From Liriodendron chinense (lineage: Eukaryota > Streptophyta > Magnoliopsida > Magnoliales > Magnoliaceae), in the NCBI GenBank assembly GCA_003013855.2, contig ML058587.1, positions 124,001-188,000 of the forward strand: a DNA stretch of 64,000 nucleotides, given 5' to 3'. The translations under genes were made by a program, and so were the position numbers. Of this stretch, positions 44,368 through 54,332 are shown piece after piece (positions within the stretch are counted from its first letter, which is position 1; every line of letters begins with the position of its first letter). The notes under the pieces were generated by a model. It did no database searches and had not been told where the DNA came from. It worked only from the letters and a program-made list of their open reading frames with translations.

Positions 44368-45328
44368 GGGCCTGTTTGAATTCACGGAAAGGGAAGGAAA
44401 GGAAACACCATTTCCCATGAAACTAATTAGAATTTTTTTGTGAGAATTGGTGGGAAACCCTATTTCTCACTTCCTCTTTTTGTTGGAAAATCAACAAATT
44501 TATTTTCTCACTTCTCCCCCCAAGAAATGCATTTTCCTACAATTGAAGGAAAATGAATTTCTCAAGAGTTAAACACATGTGCCACTGCCCACCTAAAATT
44601 GCCTAACATGTGTCACATATCCAAATGTTCCACTATCCATCTTTTATTTTGTCACACATGTGCCACCATCCATTTTCACTTGGGCCCCATATGTACAAAG
44701 CACCTCAAATGTGTTGTTGTGCCAACTTTTCGTTTTTCATCTTCTATTGTGTCGCATGTGTGCCACCATCCATCTTCACTTAGGCCTCGCATGCACCTCA
44801 CATGTGCCAAATGTGCCAACGTTTCATTGTCCATATTTTGTCATGTTGTCAATGCACCACCATCCATCTTTCGCTTGCGCCCCACATGTCCCACTATGTC
44901 ACATGTGCCATTGTCCATCTTCAATCACTCTATATATGCTACATGTGACAACATGCCACATGTCAATATGCCTGTGTGTACGTGCCACCATCTACCATCA
45001 AGTGCCCATATGTGTCAAATGTGCTAATGTGTTGCTTGTGACACATTTGCCATCATACAACTTCAAGCAACCCTCATGTGTCATGTGTGCCACCATTAAG
45101 CTTAAGCGCCCACAAGTAGCATTGTCTAATATGTGTCACAACTACCAGGAGAAATTTTTTATTTGACCAAACAATCAAATGGGAAATATGCCCCAAATTT
45201 TCTAGGAAAATCTTATTTAAAAACAAAGAAGGGAAACAAAGCTTCCTTTCCCAATATTTCCTAGAAATAAGGTTTCCCTAGAAACAATGTTTCATTTCCC
45301 ATGCTTTCCACAAATCCAAACAAGCCCT
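44368..45328. mobile_element. TIR element with internal minisatellite
   Basis: The left end GGGCCTGTTTGAATTC and the inverted right end GAGGGCTTGTTTGGATT match; the next bases also pair (GGGAAAGG-rich against CTTTCC-rich). The core, about 44580-45130, is a degenerate minisatellite of CACATGTGCCACCATCCAT units. The element splits an inverted copia A-family LTR whose halves are 44164-44367 and 45329-45503. A clean TSD is blurred because the target itself contains AAGGAAATC. No transposase. Confidence 0.65.
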
Positions 45329-45503
45329 CAAGGAAATCACCATTTCTCGGATCAAATCATCAAACCTTGTCCTTTTTCAGATTTTTTTTCACCAACACCA
45401 ATCGACACCTTTTGCTCTAAGACACACTTTCACCAAAACTATACAACAACAAGACCAAAGAATCAATGCAAAAGGTTTTCAAAGGAGCAAGAGTGAGCCA
45501 ACA
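45329..45503 (-). repeat. Start of an inverted copia A-family LTR
   Basis: On the minus strand it begins TGTTGGCTCACTC at 45503 and includes GCATTGATTCTTTGG and GTTTTGGTGAAAGTGTGTC, matching the copia A 3' LTR. It is the outer half of the LTR interrupted by the TIR element. Confidence 0.6.
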
Positions 45504-45521
45504 TGGTACATCAAACCCCAA

Positions 45522-46390
45522 AGTATATCAAACATTCTCATTATTTCCTTATATGTTGATGATTTAATTTTCATGGAAAACAATAACAAATTGATTCAAG
45601 ATTTTAAGAAGCACATAATGGGCACTTAAAATGACCAACTTGGGATTGATGCATTATTTCCTTGGAATTGAGATATGCCAAGGAGCCAAAGGAATTTTCA
45701 TCTCACAAAGAGAGCGTGCACAAAATCTTCTTAAAATGTGCAAGATGTTTGATTGCAAGCCAGTTGCTACTCCACTGGTTCAAATGAAAAATTAGTAAGA
45801 GATGACAGTGCTAAGAAGGTGAATGCTATTGAAGCTTGATTGGTAGTCTCTTATATTTAATTGATGTGAGACTGGATATTATGTTCGCATGAAAAGTCCA
45901 AACCAAGTTTACTTTCGTGCTGACAAAAGAGTGCTAAGATATTTGCAGGGAACGATTGATTTCAGACTCTGGTACAACTCTGTGACAGAAAGCTAATTGG
46001 ATATACAAACAGTGACTGTGCAGGATTGGCTGACAATATGAAGAGTACTTCTAAATACGCACTCTTTGGATTCAGGAGTGGTTCTCATGGATTTCAAAGA
46101 AGCAGCAAACTGTAACTCTATAGAAGATATTGGCAAAAGACAAAAAGAAGGAACGGAAATGTTTTGTGACAAGAAATCAGCAATCACAATGGCAAAGAGA
46201 ATCTAGTTTTTCACAACCGGACAAAGCATATTGCAATAAAACATCATTTCCTTTGTGAAGTTGTGGCCAATGGAAATATTGAAATAAAATTATTGCGAGA
46301 CAAATGAGCAAGTGGCAAATATCTTTACAAAAGCACTACCCAGAGAAAAGTTTACTTCCTCAGAGAAATGCTAGGAGTAAAAAAAGTACT
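45522..46390 (+). pseudogene. copia A 3' pol remnant (RT end, RNase H)
   Basis: Plus-strand frames read YVDDLIFMENN (RT active site YVDD), then NLGLMHYFLGIEICQGA and ISQRERAQNLLKMC. After stops come RNase H fragments (TNSDCAGLADNMKSTSKYALFG, CDKKSAITMA) and a terminal VANIFTKALPREKF. At least half a dozen stops or shifts. It adjoins the PPT and 3' LTR of copia A, so it belongs to the outer element. Confidence 0.85.
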
Positions 46391-46397
46391 AAGGGAG

Positions 46398-46810
46398 TGT
46401 TAAATTAATGCACTTTCATTATATATGTATGCATGCATGCATGAAAGTGTGTCTACATTGTTAGTTGTGCATGCATGTCTAGGTAGAAGAAATTTAATTG
46501 TGTGATGCGCATTGATTCTTTGGTATGGCTGTTACAGAGTCTTGGTGAAAGTGTGTCTTGGGAAAGTTAGTAGTTCTCTTTGGAACTATGTATCATAGTA
46601 AGTTTAGCTTAAAAACGTGAAGAGTAAATTGTAGAGAAGTCTAGAGAAACCCAAGGGTGGTCTACAAAGTCTATGAAAAATTGTGTTTAGCAAAGCATTT
46701 GGCAATCAAGAAAAATTTGGGTTCTATTTTTTCTTAGGAGAGGTGCTCCTACTCAAAATATTTCTATCTCTACAACAATTTCCATCTTCACGTAGCTATC
46801 TAAGTTAACA
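46398..46810 (+). repeat. 3' LTR of copia A
   Basis: 413 bp, TGTTAAATTAATG...AAGTTAACA, followed by TSD ATTGA. Confidence 0.88.
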
Positions 46811-46815
46811 ATTGA

Positions 46816-47265
46816 ATGACTACTTTTCTGGAAGAAAAAAAAAAAAAAAAAAAACACTGGCCTTCTTGTGTCATGGCTAACTGAAAATAAGTTCTTGTGG
46901 TTTTGTAGATCATGCCTGGCAGTGTTCCTGGCTACGAGACAATCCTTACGAGAGACAATCCTTACGATTGACTCATGGACTCTGTGGGTACCAGCGGATG
47001 CGTCCTGGACTAAAATTTCCACCAACCGGATTATCTTAATTGACTCATGGACTCTGTTTGTCAAATAGTTCTTGCCCGTTTTTAACTGTCCATTGCCAGT
47101 TATTTATAGCTTGTTAGTGTTGTTCGCATTACTCAATGTATGTCACAATATTCATTACTTTCCATGTTGTTTCAAGTGTAATATGGATTTTTATTGTTGA
47201 ATAGTTACCCATTTTGGTTGACTTCCTATCCATCTTCCAGCAATTCATCGGATATGTTGTTGTGA
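46816..47265. other. Unassigned DNA with small tandem repeats
   Basis: An A-run at 46835-46854. GAGACAATCCTTACGA is duplicated in tandem near 46938-46968, and TTGACTCATGGACTCTGT occurs twice (46968, 47040). No gene. Confidence 0.5.
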
Positions 47266-47269
47266 AAAC

Positions 47270-47440
47270 AGGAATTGGCTTTTAGAGGAGAGACTAGGTA
47301 TGAATAATACCGGCACGCAACTTTTCTCAAAGAAAGTGGCAATCAACCTCTACATGTTTTGTTCGTTCATGGAGTACTGGATTAGAGGCAATATGAATGG
47401 CGGCTTAATTATCACAAAAAGAGCGGAGTACGAGTAGTGT
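47270..47440 (-). pseudogene. copia RNase H fragment
   Basis: Minus-strand reading gives AAIHIASNPVLHERTKHVEV followed by DCHFLREK, the C-terminal RNase H signature of copia pol. Only about 170 bp survive and no LTR can be paired with it. Confidence 0.75.
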
Positions 47441-47779
47441 CAAGAAAACATTGAAAGTATATACATTGAAATTACTTAGGCTACTAGTCCATTAGACATG
47501 TGGCACACTTATTAGTGCTCTTTTCTATGGCATACTAGTGCACCTTATTTGTCAATTACTTAGGTCAGTGAGTCTAGTGTCGGTTGAGCTTAATGAAGAC
47601 AAATACCAAAGACTCAAGCAGACCTGCTACATCAAAGAAGAAGAAACAAGTAAAAGAGATGCCTTGGTGAAGCCTCAACCTTAAACCTAACCAAAACCAT
47701 AACCTCTAGATGACCTTGACCCAACAGACATACTTGTAGTCATCTTAGATTGGTCTTAGGTGTCCCAAAAGATGGTTAA

Positions 47780-49500
47780 AGAGGTTGCATATGTTGCTGT
47801 AAAACATAAAAGAAAAACAGCAGAAAACATACTAAGACCGGTTGTCCGATGGCCAAAAAGGGACAGTGAACTATCCTGAAAAAATTAGTCTCTAGGCTTT
47901 AATTTGACCGGTCGTTCGACTGGTCAGCTGGTCTGTCCAACCGGTCAGCAAATGACTAAAATAGGACAGCGAACTTTTTAGTCTGAGGCCATGAATTCGA
48001 CCGATTGCCTGACTGATTGAGGACCCCGGTCCGATCGGTTGAGTTGAGGGACGACCGTCGGAATAGAACCGTTTATAGCCGTTGGAGGTTTGTTTATATA
48101 AAGGCTTAGATTGATTTTTGGGGTAAGTAGAGGGATTTTGAGGAGATTGAAGTCACCATTATTGGAGACTATTTGAGGCTCATATCCTAACCCTAGCAAG
48201 GCATCTTCCTTGTGATTTAACACAAGAATGGAGGATTCCAAGCTCATGAAGAAGATGACCTTCACCCTCTTTTGATCTCTAGAGTTTGGATCAAACTTGA
48301 TAGGTATATTTTTATCCAAAGCTCTATGATGAGATCATTGTAGGTGAGATACTCTAGGTAACCCATTCCCATTAGTTGTAGAGATCTCAAAACTACCCTC
48401 CTATCACCTTGGGCATCTCAAAGGCATCATATGCAGGGTGATTGATCAAGTGTAGCTAAAGCATTGGCGACGCAACGGCAACACAATCGGGGGAGCAAAG
48501 GGAAGCTGGTTGAAGCACGGGAGAGCGGAGATCAAGCAACCCGAAGCGGCCCTGAACAAGGGGCTCCTCCGACAAGTAAGGTTGTCAAATTGTTGAGAGT
48601 CTATTCACTCTTTTCCCTGTGGGAATTGAGTATAGAGTTTGTTTGTCAAACTCAATCTAGGGTGGTTTGTCGATCATTGGCTTGTTAGTTGAGCCTACAA
48701 TTCTAGGGACGTTGGTCGTTCCTTGGCACGTTAGTTAGGCCTAAGACTAGGGACATTTGGCGCTCCTTAGCTCGTTTGTCGAGCCTAAACAAAGTCTCCA
48801 AGGGGAGCCTTCGACACGGGAGTGAACGTGCGTCGAGTTGAAAGTTAGCCCTTATCCAAAACTCCGTTATAGTTGAGAGGTGAACCGGAAACCTCTGTGT
48901 AAAGGTTAAGAGGTGAACCTCATTTAAAACCTTCATATAGTGAATGTCGGTGTGCTCAATGGAGTTGAGTACTTGAACCAAGAGTGGAGTAGACCTAAAG
49001 TCGAACCACTATACATACTTGTGTTTGTGATTGAATTGAGCACATTGTTATCTTAACATTGTATGTTTAATTATTTAATTATGAATATTTAATAGGAATG
49101 TATGCTAGGCACTAGATAGACACATTCATACACAAGATATAGTTTCACTTATGAGAGTAGACTTGAGCTTTTATGATCCACTCTCATATAGTCTACTTAG
49201 GTTGCATAGATTAGGTGCTTTATTAGTTTAATTATTTGATTATCTATGCATGTTTAGGCTAGGTTGTTTAATTGTTAATTATATGCTAGCCTTGTAATTG
49301 GACCCACTTATGCTTAGAAGCTAAGTGTTAATGCTTGCTTAGTTTAATTGGATAAAAGGATTTTTAAACGGTCCTAATCCCCCCCCCCCCCCCCCCCCAA
49401 GGACTTAGCGATAGTTTTATAAAGCTCTGAAGGCTTCCGCACATAAAGCGTAAGGTGCCGTGTAAGACTACCGACACAATTTCAACATTGATAATACTTC
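47780..49500 (+). repeat. Probable LTR fragment or solo LTR, boundaries unknown
   Basis: Long non-coding segment with retrotransposon-LTR texture: GACCGGTCG-type strings at 47850-48030, a TATA-like TTTATATAAAGG at 48092-48103, and a downstream GAGGTGAACCGGAAACCTCTG clause of the kind seen in long plant LTRs. A run of 20 C lies at 49379-49398. I could not find a matching second copy or TSD. ORFs here are short and featureless. Confidence 0.35.
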
Positions 49501-49556
49501 AAAACAATCAATTTATCAGTTGCATCACTAAAATTACATCAATAGAATGATCTGAA

Positions 49557-50176
49557 TGTTGGAAAAACCGGCAGCGGAAGCCGAAACACGCAGAACAATC
49601 CGAGATCAAACGAGTGCACAAGATGCAATCAAACCACACACAAGCATTCACCACAAGAGACTCCGAATTTACGTGGAAAAATCCATCAACGGGTAAAAAA
49701 CCACGGCACAAAGCAATCCACTATGAATAAACAGAAGATTACAAAGATTGACAGTCCACAAGAAAGGAATAACAGAGAAAACCCCAAGTTCTCTCTCACA
49801 CAACTCTCTCCCCTTTTCCTAACACGATTGGGAAACCATGGACACCTTAGGATTTTCAGCTAAACACGGATTACAACCCTCTAAATAGGCAAAACATCGA
49901 AAATAACAACATCTTACGCACTACTGCATGCTGCGCAAGAAAGCCGCATGGGCGCTTGACCAGTTGGCCGACCGGTCGCCAAACACAAAAAACAGTCCAG
50001 GGAGAAACATCCACACGCTGCCTCACAGCCGACCGGTCGCCCAACCGGTCGAAATCCCTTGCAAACCGGTCGGCCGACCGGTCTAGGGCCAAACAGATTC
50101 AGTCCAAAGCTTATGTTGTGCATCGGGCCATAGAGCAGACCACACATGCCTTGCACAGTTTAAAGGCTCTCCAACA
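49557..50176 (-). repeat. 3' LTR of copia F
   Basis: Contains ACGTGGAAAAAT in plus orientation and a cluster of ACCGGTCG motifs at 49968-50090, including the self-complementary CCGGTCGGCCGACCGG. A 230-codon plus-strand ORF across it and the interior is antisense noise. Confidence 0.9.
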
Positions 50177-50420
50177 ATCTCCACTGATGCTTCAAACGTC
50201 GAATCAACACCACCCTCGCAACGTCATCTCATCTTCAATCATAGCTTCACCGCTTCTCGTGCCACCATCGACCATAACCTTGCAAATTCACGCCCTTTAC
50301 CGCTCTTCTCATGTGGCCCTTGAGCACTTGCCACATACGAGCAACGGTGGATCTCGCTGCCGATCTCGCAATTCCACCGTGAATTGTGCTCCCGATCAAC
50401 ATGTAAAGATGGCCACACCT

Positions 50421-50870
50421 CTATGCCTTCATACACACGAGTGCCCCTTTCAACACTTCACAACAACGATCATGACCGATAAACACGCACCCTTTTGCCT
50501 CGAGTGCACCAAGAGAAATCGCATTTATCTTCATCTTGGGAATGTGCTTCACATCTTCCAAGACTTGTTCAATCCCATCGAACATCCTGATGCGCACCGT
50601 ACCAATACCCACAACCTTATGAGCGAATCCATCGCCCACAAACACTGATTCATCACCATACTCTCTGTATGTCGTAAATGAACTCCTGTCAGGACATATG
50701 TGACAAGAAGCCCCTGAATCTAGGATCCACTCACTACCGTGAGATCCCTTGCCAGATACAGTCAAAACTTCACACAGATCGCCACCATCCTCTACGGTAT
50801 TGGCTCCCTCTTCAGAAGAATGTCCATACCTCTCTTGCTTCAACCTGGGATTCTGACAATCCCTTCTCAT
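50421..50870 (-). pseudogene. copia F protease region
   Basis: The 149-codon minus-strand frame begins within a damaged zinc knuckle (GGHMRRDC, with an expected upstream Cys replaced by Tyr). It then has EWILDSGASCHICPDRSSF, the copia aspartic protease active site, and continues to the usual start of the gag-pre-integrase segment before ending. Beyond it, at 50177-50420, there is no integrase or RT, so pol was lost by internal deletion. The protease core itself is open. Confidence 0.8.
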
Positions 50871-51041
50871 GTGGCCCCCCTGACCATAATTTCAGCACTT
50901 CACCTTAGCCTTCCATTTGCCCTTGGCCTTAAATCCTGATTTCGAATATCTTCCATGCACAGAACTTCTTCCCCTCATAACCAGTGTCTCTGAGGAATAA
51001 CGAGAAGCCATGTCACCGCTTTTCTTTCTCATCGCCTTCGA

Positions 51042-51575
51042 CTAGAGGGTTGAGATAACGGTCTCAACATTTATGGTTTCCCTCCCTGCGCACACAGAGT
51101 CCCTGAATGACTCATTTGAATCTGGAAGAGAATTCAACAGGATGCATGCTTGATACTCATCCTTCATCGGTTCATCGATCTCCACCAACTTCCAAACCAC
51201 CCTATTGAACGTTCTTAAGTAGTCCTCCACTTCCGTTCCTTCAGCCACCCTCAAGGTGAACAACTGCATCAACAGGTACATGCAATTCTCTAGAGACTTC
51301 TTGGCATAAACCTTATCTAGCTTTGCCATCGTTTCAGCCTGCAATCTTCTCCTTCATGACATGATAGAGAACATCATCCGTAAGTTTTAACAAGATTGAG
51401 GTTCTAGCCTTCTTGTCGAGCCTCGTCCACTCATCATCTTTCATTGCCTTGGGTCGCTTTCCAAGAGCTTCATCAAGCCCTTGCTGAACTAAGAAGGATT
51501 CAACCTTCACCTTTCATAGCTCAAAGTTTTTTTTTCGGAGAACTTCTCTACCTCGAACCTTGTGCTTGATCCCAT
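51042..51575 (-). pseudogene. copia F gag (frameshifted)
   Basis: A probable ATG at 51573-51575 opens a gag-like frame (MGSSTRFEVEKF) that quickly breaks. The C-terminal half is open at 51042-51344 (MAKLDKVYAKKSLENCMYLL, then LLNSLPDSNESF), typical of the copia UBN2 gag. At least two frame changes separate the halves. Confidence 0.75.
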
Positions 51576-51615
51576 CTTTTCGTCTCAAATCCGAATTCTA
51601 CTCCACCCCACGATA

Positions 51616-51627
51616 GCTCTGATACCA
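51616..51627 (-). other. Primer-binding site of copia F
   Basis: Minus strand TGGTATCAGAGC, initiator Met tRNA type, two bases inside the 5' LTR. Confidence 0.9.
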
Positions 51628-51629
51628 AT

Positions 51630-52259
51630 TGTTGGGAAAACTGGCAGCGGAAGCCAAAACGCGCAGAGCAATCCGAGATCAAACGAGTACACAAGATACA
51701 ATCAAACCACACACAAGCATTCACCACAAGAGACTCCGAATTTACGTGGAAAAAACCCTCAACGGATAAAAAACCACGGCACAAAGCGATCCACTATGAA
51801 TGAACAGAAGATTACAGAGGTTGACTGCCCACAAGCAAGGAATAACAGAGAAAACCCTAAGTTCTCTCTCACACAACTCTCTCCCCTCTTCCTAACACGA
51901 TTAGGAAACCTTGGACACCTTAGGATTTTCAGCTAAACGCGGATTACAACCCTTTAAATAGGCAAAACACCGAAAATAGCAACATCTTACGCACTACTAC
52001 ATGCTGCGCAAGAAAAGTCGCGTGGGCGCTTGACCAGTAGCCCAACACAAAAAACAGTCTAGGGAGAAACATTCATATGCTGCCTCACAGCCAACCGGTC
52101 GCCCGACCGATCGGAACCCCCTGCAGACCAGTCGGCCGACCGGTCTAGGGCCAAATAGATGCAGTCCAGAGCTTCTGCTGTGCATCGGGCTAAAGAGCAG
52201 ACTGGTCGCCCGACCGTTCTGAGTACACATGCGTTGCACAGTTTGAAGGCTCTCCAACA
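51630..52259 (-). repeat. 5' LTR of copia F
   Basis: Matches 49557-50176, with diverged ACCGGTCG cluster at 52094-52150. A TATA-like GCCTATTTAAAGG on the minus strand at 51952-51964 may be its promoter. Confidence 0.9.
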
Positions 52260-52489
52260 CTGAATAGTCCAAACATTAGCTATTTTAATGGATGGTTTAA
52301 AAAAGTTGGTGAGTTGCTTGATTGTGATCATATGCTTGCTGCCCACCCGTGGCTCCAAATTTCATCATTTTGGGTGAAAGTATATATTTCAATGGGCTTA
52401 TTACAATCATGTTGTCAAATATCACATGCACACTAATTAAGGATATTAAATTCAATTTATTAATCAAAATCAAATCCCCTGAATATACT

Positions 52490-52856
52490 ATAGAATTTCA
52501 AATTCCCCAGCAGTCCTTGTTGACAACGAACGATACTCTTCCTTGGAAAAGGGAGCATGATTTCTGTACTTGCTTGGAGAAAAAGCAGAAGCATCTTTCA
52601 AAGCAGAGATGGATAGAGGGCTTGGATGGTGCAGCTCCGGTACCCATTTTGGATGGATTTGGACAACAAACACGTGAATATCGCCATCAGTCGTTGATTG
52701 AATCCCCAGATGACAGCTCTATCACATGATAAGCGGCTTGTAGACAACGAGACGTTCTCGAGATTATTTCTTCGTAGAGATATTTTCTAGCGAAGGGACG
52801 AATCAGTGCTCCGAGTTCTGTAGACTGAACGCCTTGCCTTGGAGATGGAGATCCTC

Positions 52857-52892
<36 letters not shown>

Positions 52893-53120
52893 AAATCTTT
52901 GTAGAGCGTTTGAGCATTGGACAAGGCAGCGGCATTGAAGGAGGCGAGCAACGATTAAAAGAAGTGAGGACAGATTGTGAATGTGGAAGTTTCAAGCGCT
53001 TTTTGAAAGGCAAAGGCGATTGGACGTGGATTGCATATGACCCTGCTGGTGGTGACCTGAGCCCCATCATGAAAATGTATGCGTTTTATCTACGCCGTCC
53101 ATCCATTTTACCAGCTTCCT
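52490..53120. other. Low-repeat segment, possible host exon or UTR
   Basis: This stretch lacks the repeat texture of its surroundings. On the minus strand a 127-codon frame (52687-53070) ends ALIRPFARKYLYEE and spans a (GA)15 tract at 52861-52891 translated as poly-LS. On the plus strand, frames at 52349-52729 and 52910-53122 are also open. Pyrimidine microsatellites are common in plant 5' UTRs, so the minus strand could be a gene start with 52.4-52.7 kb as first exon. No domain recognised and no splice chain followed; this is a guess. Confidence 0.2.
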
Positions 53121-53625
53121 AGGTCCAGTTGAATGTTTAGTTGCCATCCAACCTGTTGATTAGGTCACACGGTGCGACCTGGATGAAGGGAAAGCACAAA
53201 TATTAGCTTGATCCAAAACTTTCTTCGCCCTTAAAAAGTTTTTAATGGTGGGCGTTGGTCTACCTGAGATTTGGATCTACGCCCAAAAATGTGCTGGTAA
53301 AATGGACGGTCTTTGTGACCTTATCAACAGGTTGGATGGCATATAAACATTGGTGGGCTCAGGAAGGTTTCAGCAATAGGTGTCATTATCCCATTCTTCT
53401 ATGGTGTGATCCACTTGAGCTTCATTTTTTGGTTCATTCCCTAAATGAGCAAGCAAAACGGATGGACGGGGTTCATGTAAAACACATACACGACAGTCTA
53501 TTCCATAGTGCCCAATGCATCATCAGTGGTGGGTGCGCACAGCACCACTTGATCCCCCTTTCCCTCTGTGTCCAAGGTCATTTGGCTGGTGTCATGGGTC
53601 AGTTTGGCCCATCACAGGGTCCTGG
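53121..53625. repeat. Dispersed repeat family R1
   Basis: Contains the clauses GCCATCCAACCTGTTGAT, GGATGAAGGGAAAGCACAAA, TTGATCCAAAACTTT and the inverted GACCTTATCAACAGGTTGGA. The same clauses recur at 59740-59860 and 61400-61510, so this is an abundant non-coding family. Superfamily unknown. Confidence 0.6.
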
Positions 53626-53630
53626 CACTT

Positions 53631-53778
53631 GTGACACTCCGGATGCCAAAGGTCAAGAGCATCCTCGGCCCCAATATCCCATACCCCACATGATGCAAAT
53701 CATGCAATGAGATAGTTAGAATATTAAAATCAAGTCAATACCAAGCTAGAAGCAAATATTCATAGCCAAAAGAAGGAG

Positions 53779-53858
<80 letters not shown>

Positions 53859-53972
53859 CCATCCTGCATTAATTAATTACAATTCATTCATGTACCACAT
53901 TACGTGGAACTCGAAATATCCGGGGCCAAGGGCAACCACGGACCTTGGCATTCGAGGGCGTCGCAAGAGTTG
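53631..53972. repeat. Two chromovirus-type LTR starts facing each other across (AT)n
   Basis: From 53631 the plus strand reads TGTGACACTCCGGATGCC, like the chromovirus LTR end at 17881. From 53972 the minus strand reads TGCGACGCCCTCGAATGCC followed by AAGGTCCGTGGTTGCCC, again the same LTR end. Between them is an AT dinucleotide run of about 74 bp (53782-53855). The arms are diverged from the intact element and from each other. Confidence 0.7.
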
Positions 53973-54332
53973 GCGTGCTTTGGCTAGAGTGCCTAGCTCA
54001 GGCTTAGCTTTCTAAGCCTATTTCTAAATTGAGTTGAGCATGTACCAAGGAGTGTTTAGCATCTATACTAATAAGAGTTTATTTTCTTACTCTAAAAGCA
54101 TAAGCTCTTATTCTGAAAATAGACTATTTGGTAAAATTTTAATTTTAGAACTTATATTTTTAAAAACTAGTAAAAATGCTCTTAAATAAAAAGTAATAAG
54201 GAGATTAATTTTTCTTTAAAAGCTAATTTGGCTCAAGCGGGTAGGCATTTTTTATTAATTTTTGGATAAGTTTGTCCTCAAATTTTTTTTGTAATTCCCA
54301 TCTTGCCCTCTTTTCCTCTTTACAATCTCTCT

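Larger units (their letters stand above)
38202..46810 (+). mobile_element. Old Ty1/copia element A, TSD ATTGA
   Basis: Paired LTRs 38202-38626 and 46398-46810 share long runs (TTAATGCACTTTC, GAGTCTTGGTGAAAGTGT, TAGAGAAGTCTAGAGAAACC, CTCCTACTCAAAATA). ATTGA flanks both sides (38197-38201, 46811-46815). Primer site TGGTATCAAAGC at 38630-38641; PPT AAGTACTAAGGGAG before the 3' LTR. A gag remnant follows the primer site and a 3' pol remnant precedes the PPT. The middle, about 39.05-45.5 kb, is replaced by other insertions, many from the same family. Plus strand, non-functional. Confidence 0.9.
49557..52259 (-). mobile_element. pol-deleted Ty1/copia element F, TSD CTGAA
   Basis: LTRs 49557-50176 (620 bp) and 51630-52259 (630 bp) begin TGTTGG and end CCAACA; CTGAA flanks both (49552-49556, 52260-52264). 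Primer site TGGTATCAGAGC two bases inside the 5' LTR (51627-51616, minus) and a purine-rich AGTGGAGAT next to the 3' LTR. The 1.45-kb interior has degraded gag and a protease start only; integrase, RT and RNase H are absent. The gag and protease resemble Tork/Tnt1-type copia. It is an internally deleted derivative that would need help to move. Confidence 0.92.

Noticed and set aside
44599..45166. Cys/His-rich ORFs (142 and 168 codons) that look like zinc-finger or metallothionein-type proteins
   Set aside because: The CH pattern comes from translating CACATGTGCCAC units in two frames. The region is a minisatellite inside a TIR element.
49956..50648. 230-codon plus-strand ORF, one of the longest outside the chromovirus
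   Set aside because: It runs antisense through the copia F LTR, non-coding DNA and the protease frame. The minus-strand frame has the real protein motif (DSGASCHICPD).
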